Source: Calamus simplicifolius (lineage: Eukaryota > Streptophyta > Magnoliopsida > Arecales > Arecaceae). From it: DNA of 64,000 nt. The notes beneath the pieces were generated by a model, which saw only the letters and a program-made list of their open reading frames with translations, made no database searches and was not told where the DNA came from. Below, one piece after another: positions 43,181 through 56,698 of this stretch. The position numbers were made by a program, and so were the translations under genes. Every line of letters starts with the position of its first letter. Within the stretch, counting starts at the first letter, position 1. The stretch lies in contig UESW01005005.1 in assembly GCA_900491605.1 (NCBI GenBank), positions 1-64,000 of the forward strand, written 5' to 3'.

Positions 43181-43305
43181 TGTGTCGATAACTGTTGACC
43201 TTTCAATAAAATTTAGTTGATTCTATGATAAGAAACTTGAATTCTAAATTTCTCTTATGGAAGTGCATCAATTTTGAGGCCAAAATTTTTATAAGAAGAG
43301 AAGAA

Positions 43306-45487
43306 TGTAACCCCCGTAATTAATCCTTGGCGCAATGACTGGGTTCCCGATCTCGGCATGACGATTGGGTTCCCGATCCTTTGACCAAGGACATCGCGAA
43401 CCTTCTTCGTTGGCTTTTAAGAAGAATGATGGCGACTCTGCCTTCACCCTCACCGTGTCCTCAGCCGGTAAGCATTCTACCCATGCTAGAGAGAAAGAGA
43501 GAACCATGGATGAGGAGAATGCCATGGCGGTCCTCCTCCAGTGATGATTTGGGTTCAAGCCCAGCAGCATACCATCGCCTCGCTGGGCCTGAGCTATGGC
43601 TGGTGGCCCCACCGGCACCGAGAGCAGCATCTGGTGGGGGACCGAGCATGGAAGAGAGGGAGGAGAGGGCCATGGCGGCCCTTTTCTAGGCAGGAGCCAA
43701 ACCGGCTCTCGCATTGGTCCAAGCCCAGCAGCATGCCTTCCACCTCGTCGGGCCTAGGAGACGGCCGGTGACCCCATCGGCGCTGAGCGAGCATCCGATA
43801 AGGGTCTGGCCGGCCAGTGGTGATCGGTCGTGCCATTGGCACAGTGAAGGTGCCACGCAAGAAAGGGAGAGAAAGAGAGAAAGATGTAGAAATAGAGAGA
43901 GAGAGAGGCAAGGCTGCAACGACGGTCGGCTCTCGGCCGGTCGCTGACGGTCAAGTAGCCTCGGGGAGAGGCTGGCGGCGACCCTGGCCGCTGACACAGG
44001 CATCCTGGTTCGGGCGAAACAGGAGAACGAGAGAAAGAAACAGGGGAGGCCCAAAATTGGGCTGTGTTGGGCCGATCAGTGAGCCTTTTGGGCCCTGTAA
44101 TGGGTCGGGGACAAAGAAATGAGCATATGGATTGGATTAGTTTTAATTCTAGTTTCTTGAAAAAATTTATTTCCCCATTTGGACTGTTATTCTTGGAGAT
44201 ATTTAAGCCCAAAGTTAGGCCTAGGATTAGAATGGGTAGAATTTAGGGGATAATTTATTATTTCAAGTTTAGAGATTTAATTATGTAAAATAATGATGTA
44301 GATACCCAGAGGTCCAAATAACCAGTTTACATTTTGGGATTAGCGTGCTGAGGTAAGTAAACTAATTATTATATTTTATAAATTATTTAATATGTAAGTT
44401 TTGGAATTATAGCTGTATTAAATTATGAAATGAGAAAAAATGAAATTATGGTATTTGATTTGACTATTTGAAATTGTTAAATAGTACCAAGAGTATACAA
44501 CTCATTATTTGGTCTACTTATTTGCAACTGCTGATATTTTTAAAGTGATGACTTATATATGTGGCTAATGAGGGATATGGTTACTTTGACTTTGCAAAAT
44601 CATTTGGTACTATTTAATATAATTATATACAATTGCTAATATTCAAACCACTATATATGTGAGAAGCTTATGCTTGTGATGATGCATGATATGTTGCATG
44701 CAAGTTGTAAATATGATACTTGAGAATATGCTACTGTGTCGCCATGGTTCTCTATAACATGATATGATGTGATATGCCAAGAGATATGGGACCCACCTTC
44801 ATAGAGAAAATATATGGAGGACACACATATGTAGGATGTGTTGTGATAGACTATGATATATGGCATGACGCTGGTACCAGGACCCTTCCTCTTAGGGGAT
44901 ATTTAAGAGTGATACACTAATGGAGTATTTACGGATATAATGTAGGGCCGTGGGACACATAAGAATTGATAATTATATCGATACAATGGGTTTGATTGCA
45001 TTGCATATTTTAAATTATTGCATAATTATGCTTCCAAAATTATTTTATAAATGTGCTTAGAGTTAGCGCGTGCTTAAATATGTATTTGGAGATTTGGAAG
45101 CTTGACAAGTATTTTATATGTGAAAACTTGATTTGCTATAAATGTGAAATTGGCTATAATATACTATTGTAGACTTACTTACTGAGTGTGATCTATTTAA
45201 ATTTCACAACATTTTTCAGAGCCACATAACTAATATGAACAAGGAAAGAAGATAGAATGAGACTCCTATCAAAACCCAAATTTTGATGTTACTTCATATT
45301 TTGATCTTGTATGTTTTTCCTAGGATTTTAAATCCTATTTGATTGGGCTTGTATTAAAGATATCTTGACTTTGAATGGTATTGCAATTACTATATCCTTA
45401 TATTGTGATTATATTTGAATGCCTTGCATGTTTGACATGCCATGGGTTGCCACCCCTAGATCCACCTATGGGTTTGGGGGCGTGACA
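43306..45487 (+). repeat. 3' LTR of the Del/Tekay-type element (2.2 kb)
   Basis: Follows the polypurine tract AAGAAGAGAAGAA. Starts TGTAACCCCCG and ends GGGGGCGTGACA, the usual ends of Del/Tekay LTRs. The first 800 bases are GC-rich with imperfect internal repeats, the rest AT-rich. Open frames on both strands at 43289-44246 are a by-product of the GC-rich part. Confidence 0.78.
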
Positions 45488-45599
45488 GAGTTCTTGAGAA
45501 AATTCTTATACTCCTCTCATTTCATAGGTGCCATGTGAATGACATACAAAAAAACTAAGGTAGACTACTCAAAAAAAATTTATAGTGCCACCTCGAACG

Positions 45600-46128
45600 T
45601 GTTAGAATTTATTTATTTTATTATTGATTAGTATTTTATTATTAAATTTGATAGTTTATTAAGTCAAATTAAATGTAGTTAGTTATGCATGAATAACGTA
45701 TGATTGGATAGTTAAGTATGATTGAAAATAATAAAAAAAATGATCTTCTACTTCTTTTCGCATTTCTTCCTGAGAAAATATTAGGCTGCCATCAAATTAG
45801 TCTCAAAGCTTCGTCGACGATCCTCCTCTACTGAGATCTAGTCCCCACCACTCAAATCTCTTCCTTATCTCTTCCTTGTCATAGCAATGTAGTGCTTTCC
45901 TTCCAAGTTTGACCAAAACTTCGAACGGATCAACATAAAAGAAAGAGACAAAAGATCACTAGCTTGCAGTATCTAAGAAGATCCCACTTCTGTGCATAGC
46001 CAACAAGCCTCGTTTTTGAGAAAAAAAAAGGAAGAATGAGAAACGGAGAAGATTGAAGCCTAACTTAGTCTAAGCAGTCTTCCGATTCTTTCAAGGTGTG
46101 ACGAAAGGCTTGAGTGAGGATACTTTCA
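45600..46128 (+). repeat. left LTR of the outer copia (529 bp)
   Basis: Starts TGTTAGAATTT; end at TACTTTCA is inferred from the following TGGTCTCAAG (46131-46140), a degenerate tRNA-iMet primer-binding site. Confidence 0.65.
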
Positions 46129-46143
46129 AGTGGTCTCAAGTTT

Positions 46144-48967
46144 TAGAGATAGCGAGTTCAAGCAATCAAACTGTAAGTGCTCAACAATCACAAGTTTTAT
46201 TTTTGATAGAGAAAACTATAATTTCTGGTTTCTGAAGATGAAAACAATTTTTTCATCATATATAATCTTTGGGAGTATGTGGAAGATGGATATGATGAAT
46301 AGGAGGATACAGTTGCTTTGAGTAATGCCCAAAAATAACAATTGAAGGAACAAAGAAAAAAAGATGCAAAGGCTCTAGCTTTGATTTAATAAAGAGTTGC
46401 TGATACAAATTTTTTAAGAATTATCAATGTAACAAGAGCAAAAGAGGCTTGGAATATTTTCAAAAGGAGTATAGAAGCACTTTCAAGGTAGAAACCCTAA
46501 AGCTTCAAACTTTGCAAAGAGATTTTAAAATTTTAAAGATGAAAGAAATGGAGTTGTTGAAGAATTATTTCACTAAAGTCATGAAAGTTGCGAATCAAAT
46601 AAAGATATATGGGGATACTATTTCTGATTAGAGAATTGTTAAAAAAATTCTTATCAGTTTGCATACAAATATGACCCTATTATTGTTGTTATTGAAAAAA
46701 CTAAAAATCTTGAATATTTGAGTATTGAAGAGTTGATGGGATCAATCAAAGCATTTGAGCAAAGGTTGAATAAGCATTCTAAAAATCAATTGAGAGTCCT
46801 TTTCAATCTAACTCAACATTAATTTAAGACCTCACGACAAAGACTCCAAGGAAGAATCTTTAAAAGGTGAAAAACATACAAGAGGAAGAGGTAGAAGCAA
46901 TTCAAGAGGAAGAGAAAGAAGCAACTTTACAAGGCAAATTAATGAGGAGTTAACTCAACAAAAAAGTAGAATCTATCAAAGAAGAAGTCATGTAGAAAGA
47001 TTATCGGTTTTGAGGAAAGCCTCAATGTCACAATTATAAAAAGTTCGAATATATTCAAAAAGATTGTTACTTAAAGAAAATCAGTAAGCAAATTTTACTT
47101 AAAAAAATATGAAGCCAATCTATTTTATGCTTGTCAAGCAGCTACGGAGCGAAAGCACGATGTTTGGTTTCTTGATAGTGGGTGTAGTAATCATATGACT
47201 AGCAATGAAAGAATTTTTATAGAGATTGATTCAACTTCCAATTGTCAAGTAAAGATGGGTAATGGTGCCTTAATTCAAGCAAAAGAAAAAGGTATAATTG
47301 CCATAGAAACAAAGAAGGGAACAAAATACATCTGCAATGTGCTGCTAGTTTCAAAACTCGAGCAAAACTTGCTAAGTGTTGGGCAACTTGTAGACCATGG
47401 ATACTCAGTTTACTTTGAAGAAAACTCTTGTAAAATTTTTAATAAAAGAAATCAAGCTGTAGCAAAGATCAAGATGGAGAAAAATAGAAGCTTTTCTCTT
47501 ACTTTCTCTTACAAGAATGATGTAGCTTTAAAGATGGATATGGTTGGTGACTCATAATTATGGCATAGAAGACTTAGGCACATTTAAATTTGCAAAGCTT
47601 GAAGAATCTTCAGTAGAAGAATATGGTGTATAGGTTGTCATCTATATAATAATTTAAAAAAGTTTGTGAAGATTGTGCTTTTGGGAAGAAACACTGAGAA
47701 GCATTTTCAAAAGAGAAGGCATGGAGAGCTAGAGCACCATTGAAGCTTGTTCATACTGATGTATGTGATCCTATATCAACACCATCTCATGGAGGTAACA
47801 AATACTTTCTAACCTTCATTGATGACTTCTCGAGAATAACATGGGTATATTTTATTAGGCAAAAATCAGATGTGTTTAGTATCTTTAAAAAATTTAAGCA
47901 TTTTATTGAGAGGCAAAGTGGACATTTGATTAAAGTATTGAGAAGTGATAGAGGTAGTGAGTATAACTCAAATGAATTTGATAATTTTTGTAAAGATATT
48001 GGCTTGAATAGATAGCTAACAGTTGGATATACTCCACAACATATGGAGTGGCTGAAAGAAAGAATGAACCATTTAGAGATGTCAAAAGTAATACTTCATG
48101 AAAAGGGGCCGCCTTGTCTTTCTGGGGTGAAGCAGTTTTTATTGCAGTTTATTTATTGAATAGATGCCCAACAAAAGCAGTGATTAATCAAACTCCAATT
48201 GAAGTTTAGAGTAGAAAGAAGCCATGAGTGAATCACTTAAAAAGGTTTTTGGATGTATTTGTTTTGCTTATATTCCAAAGAATGTTAGACACAAGTTTGA
48301 TGAAATTAGTGAGAAATGCATTTTTGTGGGTTATAGCTCAAAATCAAAGGGCTATAGGCTTTTTAGCTTAAAGAATAAGTTGATTATTAGTATAGATGTT
48401 ATTTTAATAAAAAAATACATGGGATTGGAAAGATAAGAAAGCCCAAGGTTAGGTCATTATTCTCAATAAAACATCAGAAATTCAAGAATGTGAAGATGAT
48501 GTTTATGAAGATTCATCACTAATGTCTCCACAAACATATCCAAGTTCATTATCAAGTTTTAAATATTCATAATGAGGTACACCTTCAAGAAAAATGAAAA
48601 GCCTTAGTGATGTGTATGCCAGTTGCAATTTTTGTGTTATTGAGCTAAAAAGTTTTGAAGAAGCAATCAAAGAAGAAACTTAGAAGAAAGCTATGAAAGA
48701 AGAAATTAATGTGATTGAGAAGAATAAAACTTGGGAGTTAGTTGAAAGACCAAAAGATAAAGAAGTGATTGGTGTGAAGTGGATCTACAAAATAAAATTC
48801 AATCTGGATGGTTCTATCCAAAAGAACAAAGCAAGGCTTGTAGCTAAATTAGGATATTCAATAACCTGGAATTGACTTTGAAGAGACATTTGCTCCAATG
48901 GCTCGGCATGATATAATTAGAGTTCTCATTAATTTGTCAGCTAAACATGGCTGGTTATTGCATCAAC
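46144..48967 (+). pseudogene. outer copia gag, protease, integrase, RT start
   Basis: Gag: FDRENYNFWFLKMKTIF, KEQRKKDAKAL, EYRSTFKVETLKLQTLQRDF (UBN2-type). Protease at 47160: DVWFLDSGCSNHMTSNE (DSG). Integrase: [60 protein letters not shown]; the region of the catalytic Glu is decayed. Integrase C-terminus: KKVFGCICFAYIPKNVRHKF and CIFVGYSSKSKGYRLF. RT begins EEINVIEKNKTWELVERPKD and breaks at HGWLLHQL, where the inner copia inserted. Many stops and frameshifts. Confidence 0.85.
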
Positions 48968-50932
48968 TGTTAGGAAATGTGTCCTACAGCCAATCGTCTA
49001 GCTTGTAGACGGTTATGAGTTGATGTATATGAACATGATTTATTCAATAAATAAGAGTGAATTTTGGCCATACAGCATATAGTTTACATCTTCGAGTAGA
49101 ATTCCAATATGTTGTAGTCCTTAGAGTTACATGTATTCGACAATGGAGGAATTGTTGAGTAACTCTTAAATAAGTTCGCGGCCAAATGATACGTCATTAC
49201 CGAGGACGACGACGTAATCAAGTGTAGGTCGTTGTATGTCATATGGGTTGGTTTGTTCTCTTAAACCAAGGAGTGTATAATACTGGTATGACATGCGGGT
49301 GAGTGTAGGAGTACATTCACTGAACAGTGACTCATCTCTGTTGAGTGCTCAACTGCCTGGAGCAACTCACAGAAAGGCAATGGGTATAAGTGTCCCTTTG
49401 ACATGAGACTATCATGTTGACTTGATAAGCAACTCACTGTACTTAGGCACTGGACCACCCGGATTTCTAATCCGGTGACGGAAGGTTGCTGGGTACAGTC
49501 AAGTACTTATTGGGTCAGTGATGAGTCAAGATGGGATTGTCCACTCTAAGTGTTAGAGAGAGTGCTCGAACTATGTTTCAATTTAGCAAAACCTTGGCCA
49601 AGGTAATCTTTGCGAGGTGTCACAAGATTCATTGCATTGAAACATACTTGGGTGATTTACTCGAGTTGGCAGTTAACTCGTATTCGCCCAAAGTACTAGG
49701 ACAAGGGGATGAATTATGCGGCAACCATAGCCTGGGTTCCAGAATGTTGCCTTGTACAAATTCGATCTATCCAGACGTCGGGAACCATGGCTAGATGGTC
49801 ACATCGATTAGTATAGGAAGCATTCCTGTGCTATCGGCTTAGGTTTGAACCTATGGAGTCACGCACATAGTCGGATGACTTGTACGCAGGCGTGATCACT
49901 GATTTGAGTGGGACTCAATCAGATGGGTCATACGGGGTTCGTTCTGGCTATGTCTAGCTAGCTCTAGACATTAGCGGCAGCACCTACTTCGAGGGTGATT
50001 TGAGTTAGTCAGTAACTCAAATAGAATTTTGGGATACGATATGAATCTGGAATAAAGTTAATTTGAACCATGGACCAATGGTTGGTCTGATAACAGAGTG
50101 GGTTCGATCCGGATATCCAATAGAGCCTCTGAAAGTTTATTTATGAATTTTGAATTCATAAATCACTTCGGATTAGAGCTCGGCAAGGCACAATATGAAG
50201 TATGGTTCAAGAGCTACGAGTAGCTTCTTTCGGATTTGAATTTGGACTTCAAACGAATTGATTGGATCAATTCTGTTAAAAAAAAAATTTTAATTGATAA
50301 TATCTTTCATTCGTCATCATCCACTTGTTATAACAGCGGAGTTATTGATTATGTTACGGGAGGATGCTCAAAGGTCCCGTCACTCTACGTTTCCTCTTAG
50401 GCTCGCCATTTGAGGGACGTAATACCATGATGGGATTCATGTAATGGCATTTTAAAGAGCTCTTTACGTTTTTTTTAATTGCGAAATTTTTCATCGGATA
50501 TAAAAGGTTACGATGTGAATAAAAAAGGTGAACATAAGAAAAAAAAAAACAGACTTTTCCGTGAAAGCTGATCTTCTGCAATCACAGAAAGTCTGCAAGA
50601 AGTCCAATTGGAGATTGTCTCTTCTTGGAAGAAGAATTCTCTTCCATTGTTCAAGAATTCCACCTCTGTCTGCATTCATCAGGCGTGCGTGTGATATAGA
50701 GGAGCGGTGCGTGCGGCTCTTGCAAGGCACGAAGGGAACTTCTCTATGCAGATCGGATCTGCTACCTTCGTTATCAACAGCTTCCGCAACGAGAGGTACT
50801 GTTTTAAACTTAAATAAATAATCTTAAATTTTAGATCTGTTAATTTGCTTTAATTAATATTCAATGTGAATATTAAAACCGATTTATATGCTTTCCACCT
50901 TGAGATCCTGTGCATAAAAACTTTTTTTTCCA
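48968..50932 (+). repeat. left LTR of the inner copia
   Basis: Starts TGTTAGGAAATGTGTCCTAC, ends TTTTTTTTCCA. Nearly identical to the right LTR; it lacks short segments present on the right (for example near 50335 and 50420). Confidence 0.92.
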
Positions 50933-52735
50933 TGGTTAAGGCTTAGGAATGCATGTATAAGCATAATAGATCTGATATAATTATGCATACATAATCTAAT
51001 GTAGATCTAAAGTTGATCTTATTTTGATTAGTTTAGATCTATAGTAGATTTAAAAGTTTTGCATGATGAAAGCATGTTAAATTTATTTAATGATGATTAA
51101 ATATATGTTTTAAAGGTAGATCTAATGTAGATCTTGCATGCTGTGTTCTATTATATCTTGGATTGGGTATATTCACCAGTCCGGTCATAGGGAGGTTTCA
51201 TAGCCTCTGTTTCTTATTCAAGAAAGGTTTCCTATGACGTGTAAGGGTGTTACTGTGAAAGAACCCATGAACGGATGTACAATAGAAGAAAGAAAGTTAA
51301 AATATGTTTTAACGAATTAATCTTTTATTCTGTGATAATTTTGATTAGATCCAAAATTAATTAAAGATGAAATGTTAATAAAGATTAACATTAAGACATC
51401 TTAATTGATTTAAAACTTAATTATAAATTACAGTAAAATTGTTTTACGTAAAAGTCAGATCACAGAAAATAGAAAGAAAGTAAAGATGTTTTACGAAAAA
51501 TTTTGAAAAATGTTTCAAAATCAAAACTCAAAATTGAAATTGGTTCAAATTTGAAAAGGAGTTAACTTAAGATCTAGAATTATGAATTAAAGACCTTAAG
51601 ACATGATCATAAATCATGGGCTAATTGGGTTAGCATGAATCAGGTTCTCTAAATGGGTTAGACCTAAGGTTAGATGAATTGGACTAAATTAAAAATTGAA
51701 TCTAATCAAATGTTGAGATAAGTTTTTTTTTTCTTGAGATCCATCTAATTAGATTAGATTGATCAGTCCATACATCTAAATGGACTTGATTTGGGGCTCA
51801 GTGGACACCCAAGTCTTTAGGCAAATTTAATTGGGTCTGGTCAACCACTTGGTGTCTAGAAAGGTTCTGATCAAGGTCGCGGCTACCTCTAACCTGGCTA
51901 GTTGATTATCAGCTAGTGTCTAGGCAAGATGGTTAATGGCGCAACTCGGCCTTTTGATCAAGCCGGCCTGGCTAAGTGGTCCCAGCACTTGATTAGACTA
52001 GCCTATTGACTTGGGCTAACCCATGCTTCCTAAGGAAAATCAGTCTGACTGATTTAGGTACCCATGGACCAAATTAATGAACCCAACTAAATGGTTTAGT
52101 GGGAGAATACATAAATTGGTCCATGTCATTCATGTGTCACAAATTAATCAAACCCTCTAAAATTATTAGGTCCCTAAAATGACTAAATTATGGGGATAAT
52201 TAGATCATAGCCTCCCATTAAGAGAGTGATAATGAGTCCAATGGCTAAGATGATTATTGGAGGCCCAAAGGCCTGGTACTCATCTGGTCTTTGGAATTAT
52301 CATTCATATTATGATGGTTCAATGCAACTCTCTCAACGATGGTCAGGTGGGCCGGCCAAAGTCGGGCTTGACCAATTCCTTGGTTAGAAGCTTGAACATG
52401 TCATGTTAATGGTTGGACCTAACCAGGACACCCAATAGGAGGCCCAAAGGCCGATTGACGTGCAACCTGGGGCAAAATAAATTACTAGAAATTGTTTGGG
52501 GAAACAATTGGTTATGAACCTACCTTTAGATACATGTGGGTGGGCCGGCCAAAGTCGGGCTCATATGTAGTCTACTGGGTTCTAGTACCCACTAAGAAAT
52601 TAGGAGTAATTTTTGGGTTGGAGGTAGGGGCTACCAACCTGAATAAAATAGTGGGAGAACTTTAGACCATATGTCCAAGTCTATAGGTTTAAATAAATCA
52701 TGTACACTAATAAGTTTTTGGTTTTCCTTTCAGAA
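50933..52735 (+). other. long untranslated leader of the inner copia
   Basis: About 1.8 kb between LTR and gag without recognised coding, unusually long for copia. Includes the direct repeat GGGCCGGCCAAAGTCGGGCT at 52349-52368 and 52542-52561 and AGGCCCAAAGGCC near 52262 and 52441, so a segment of about 190 bases is partly duplicated. No protein domain seen. Confidence 0.6.
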
Positions 52736-53347
52736 ATGTCTACAAATCTGTCGCTCCGGTCACTGTTGGACAATGATAAACTGACAGGTCCAAACTTCGA
52801 TAGCTGGTATCGAAGGCTTAGGATAGTCCTAGAGCATGAAAGGATCCTTTATGTGATAATGGATCCTGCACCTGAGCAGCCAGCCCCAAATGTGCCTGGT
52901 GTGGCCAGGGACACTTATCTGAAGTGGACCAATGACCGCACCACAGTGCGCTGCATAATGCTGGCTTCTATGAATGATGAGTTCAGCAGGAAATTTGAGG
53001 AGGCCCAACCGGAACAAATACTCCAAATGTTGAAGGAATCTTTCAGGATGCCAGACGACATTGAAAGGTACAAAATGTCTAGTGCCATCTTCAACGCGCG
53101 TATGCGTGATGGGACTTCTGTCACCGATCATGTATTGTACATGATCGAGACGATAGAACGTCTGGGCAAACTTGGATTTCCTTTGCATGAGCAACTTGGG
53201 AAGGATGCCATACTGAACTCACTGCCTAGCTCCTACCTGGACTTTCTCAGTCATTATAGAATGACGAAGCCTGTAGTAAACTATCATGGATTGCTGGGTC
53301 TACTGCAGACTTTTGAAAAGACCACCAGCTTCAAAAGAAGACAGTAA
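52736..53347 (+). pseudogene. inner copia gag, capsid part (UBN2 type)
   Basis: Start chosen at 52736 (MSTNLSLRSLLDNDKLTGPN) instead of the in-frame ATG at 52700, since it matches copia Gag starts. Motifs: FDSWYRRLRIVLEHERILYV, YLKWTNDRTTVRCIMLASMN, ILQMLKESFRMPDDIERYKM, LPSSYLDFLSHYRMT. The frame ends at TAA 53345; a one-base shift leads to the zinc knuckle part. Encodes the virus-like particle subunit. Confidence 0.85.
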
Positions 53348-53349
53348 AC

Positions 53350-56300
53350 TTGGTGGGAGGTTCAGGGGCAGGACGTCATCACCCTAAGAAAGGGATGAAG
53401 AAGAAAAATAAAAGAAAAAAGGTGCAACATGCTGGGCCTAGTCAGACCAAGAAGAAGAAGGCTGACAAAAGTCAGGCTGAGTGCTTCTACTGCAAGAAGC
53501 TGGGTCACTGGAAGAGGAACTGTCCCCAGTACATAGCAACCCTGGATCCTAACAGGCCTAAGAAGAAAAACCAGCAAGGAGTTGCTGGACAAGGTATTTA
53601 TATGATAACACTTGTAATTTTTCTATCTGTGATACTACTAATTGGGTATTAGATACCGGGAGTCCAATTCATATTTGCAATTCTTTGCAGGGGCTTCGAA
53701 TTAGTAGAAGATTCAAAGAAGGTGAAAGATTCCTAAACGTGGGTGATGGAAGCCGAGTTCCAGTACTGGCGTTGGGAGTCATGGAGCTTTATTTTGAATT
53801 TAATAAAATATTGCTTAGTGAATGTCACTATTGTCCTGCATTTTTATTTAATGTCATTTCTGTAGGCCAGTTGGCTATTGAAGGATATGATTTTTCAATA
53901 AAGAAAGATATTTTAAATATCATTATGAATGATGTACCAGTGATGTGTGGACAATTGAGCAATGGAATTTACCTTCTATCACAGCCTGTTAATGTATTAT
54001 GCACTCCAAACAAACACCCTAAAATAGATGATGTCGATGACTCATACCTTTGGCACTGTAGGCTAGGTCATATAAACAAGAACAGGATAAGCAGGTTAGT
54101 CAGAGAGGGCATCCTCAATGACATTGATTGTGAATCAATTAAAACTTGTGAATCCTGTCTTCTTGGAAAATGACCAAGTCACCTTTTACAGGAAAAGGTG
54201 AAAGAGCCAAAGAGATTCTAGGCCTCATACATACGGATGTTTGTGGACCTATGAATACTGCCTCTATGAGAGGGTTTAGCTATTTCATTACATTTACAGA
54301 CGACCACTCCAGGTTTGGTTATGTCTTCCTAATGAGACACAAATCTGAATCGTTTGAAATGTTCAAACGATATCGTAGTGAGGTAGAAAAATAAATTGGA
54401 AAGAATATTAAAATCCTTCGGTCAGATCGAGGAGGTGAATATCTTTCTAATGAGTTTTTGACATATCTAAAGGAGAATGAGATTCTCTCTCAATGGACAC
54501 CTCCAGGGACACCCCAGTTAAATGGTGTGTCTGAAAGGAGGAATCGAACCCTATTAGATATGGTTCGGTCCATGATGGGCTTTGCTAGTTTGCCTATCTC
54601 CTTTTGGGACTATGCACTTGAGTCGGCCTGTTACATTCTTAACAGGGTCCCTAGTAAATCTGTTGCTAAAACTCCATATGAGATATGGACGGGGCGTAAG
54701 CCGTGCTCACACACCTTAGGGTCTGGGGGTGTCCAGCTTATGTCAAGAGATTGTTGACAGACAAGCTAGGACCAAGGTCTGACAAATGCCTCTTTGTTGG
54801 ATATCCTAAGGAGTCTAAAGGATACTACTTCTACCAAACTGAAGAGCAAAAGTTGTTCGTCAGTATGAGAGCCACCTTTTTAGAAAAGGAGTATCTTACT
54901 GGAAGTGCTAAGGCTAATGTTGAACTTAATGAAGTTCGACAAGGAGAAGTACCTTTACACTCAGAAACGCTATGGAACCGGCTTTGAATGGTTCAAACCC
55001 GGTGCCCGCTGAGGTACCATTAAGGAGATCTGGTAGAGTACCACGTCAGCCGGACAGATACTTCAGTTTCTTGGTCCGTGACGGGGATCCCATCGAACTC
55101 GATGAGAACGATGAAGACCCAATCACCTATATGGATGCGCTGCAGAGATCTGACTTGAGAAATGGCTAGATGCCATGAAGTCCGAAATGGAATCCATGGA
55201 GATCAATAGTGTATGGACACTAGTTGATCCACCTGAAGGGGTAAAACCCATAGGGTGTAAATGGATTTTCAAGAGGAAACGGGGTGCAGATGGGAAGGTG
55301 GAGACCTATAAACCCGTCTGGTTGCTAAGGGGTATAGTCAGCGTTATGGTATTGACTATGACGAGATTTTTTCTTCTGTAGCAATGCTCAAGTCAATTCG
55401 GATTATGCTTGCTCTAGCTGCACATTTTGACTATGAGATCTGGCAAATGGATGTCCGAATGGCTTTTCTAAATGGAGAGCTCGAAGAGGAGGTGTATATG
55501 ATACAACCTGAAGGGTTCACATCCACAGACGAGTCAAAAGTATGCAGGCTTCATAAGTCCATCTATGGACTCAAGCAAGCTTCTCGAGTTGGAATAAACG
55601 ATTTGATAAATGTATCAAGACTTATGGCTTCATTAAGAACAGAGAAGAACCCTGCATGTATAAGTGGGCAAATGGTTCCATAGTTGTATTTCTTGTACTG
55701 TATGTGGATGACATTCTCTTGATTGGGAATGACATCCTGCACTACAGGGAATAAAGGTTTGGTTGCTGTCTCAGTTCTCCATGAAAGACATGGGAGAAGC
55801 TTCTTACATCCTAGGGATGAAGATCTATAGAGATAGATCTAAGAAGCTGATGGGATTGTCCCAGTCAAAGTACATTGAGACTGTGCTGAAGAGATTCAGC
55901 ATGGATAATTCAAAAAGGGGCTATCTTCCGATAGGCCATGGAATTACTCTCTCCAAGAAGGATTGTGCGACAACTCCTGAGGAGAGAGAGTACATGAGTA
56001 GAATTCTATATGCCTCAGCAGTGGGTTCTATCATGTATGCTATGACATGTACAAGACCAGACGTGGCACACTCACTAGGGATAGTGAGTAGGTACCAGTC
56101 TAACCCAGGTGAAGCACATTGGAAGGTGGTAAAAACCATCCTTAAGTATTTGAGAAATACTAAGGACCAATGGCTCATTTATGGAGAACCTGACTTAAAA
56201 CTAGTGGGGTACACTAACTCCAGTTTTCAGTCAGATAGAGATGACAGAAAAAGCATATCCGGATTTATCTTTACCCTCAATGGAGGAGCGATCTGCTGAA

Positions 56301-56649
56301 AAGTTCCAAGCAGAACACAGTGGCAGATTCAGTATGCGAGGCTGAATACATTGCAGCATCAGATGCAGCAAAGGAAGCTGTATGGCTACGAAAGTTCTTG
56401 GACGAGCTGGGAGTGGTACCTGCCCTGGAGAGTCCCGTCCTAGTATACTGTGACAGCACGGGAGCAATTGCCCAAGCCAAGGAGCCAAAGTCGCATCACC
56501 GAACCAAGCATGTGTTGCGCCGCTATCACCTTGTACGAGAGATCGTGGAACGAGGTGACATATACCTTCAGAAGATCGACGGAAAGGAAAACCTAGCTGA
56601 CCCAATGACTAAAGCACTCAGAATCAAGGAGTTCAATGAACACAAGTAG
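53350..56649 (+). pseudogene. inner copia nucleocapsid, protease, integrase, RT, RNase H
   Basis: Zinc knuckle CFYCKKLGHWKRNC near 53480. Protease NWVLDTGSPIHICNSLQGL (DTG) near 53645. GAG-pre-integrase YLWHCRLGHINKNRISRLVR and CESCLLGK then a stop. Integrase: LIHTDVCGPMNTASMRGFSY, KILRSDRGGEYLSNEF, TPPGTPQLNGVSERRNRTLL (catalytic D, D, E). RT: WTLVDPPEGVKPIGCKWIFK, WQMDVRMAFLNGELEEEVYM, catalytic LYVDDILLIGND near 55695, TCTRPDVAHSLGIVSRYQSN. RNase H: VGYTNSSFQSDRDDRKSISG, VCEAEYIAASDAAKEAVWL, TKHVLRRYHLVREIVERGDI. About six frameshifts or stops (54171, 54393, 54740, 55165, 55590, 55680). Confidence 0.9.
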
Positions 56650-56687
56650 AAGATGGGTATTAGATACTGTTCCGATTGGCTATAGTT

Positions 56688-56698
56688 CAAGTGGGAGT
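56688..56698 (+). promoter_or_regulatory. polypurine tract of the inner copia
   Basis: CAAGTGGGAGT directly before the right LTR, the usual site for plus-strand DNA priming in copia elements. Confidence 0.75.

Larger units (their letters stand above)
42149..45487 (+). mobile_element. Del/Tekay-type chromovirus remnant, possibly chimeric
   Basis: Bounded by GAGTT at 42144-42148 and 45488-45492, with TGTAAC at the left end and GTGACA at the right. Holds about 175 bases of LTR-like sequence at the left, an integrase C-terminal fragment, a polypurine tract (43293-43305) and a 2.2-kb 3' LTR. The left end (TGTAACGACTCGGACC) does not match the start of the 3' LTR (TGTAACCCCCGTAATT), so the two ends may derive from different elements. 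All of gag, protease, RT and most of integrase are missing. Confidence 0.6.

Noticed and set aside
43289..44246. Many overlapping frames of 60-150 codons
   Set aside because: Lie in the GC-rich first part of the Del/Tekay LTR; no recognisable motifs and mutually overlapping on both strands.
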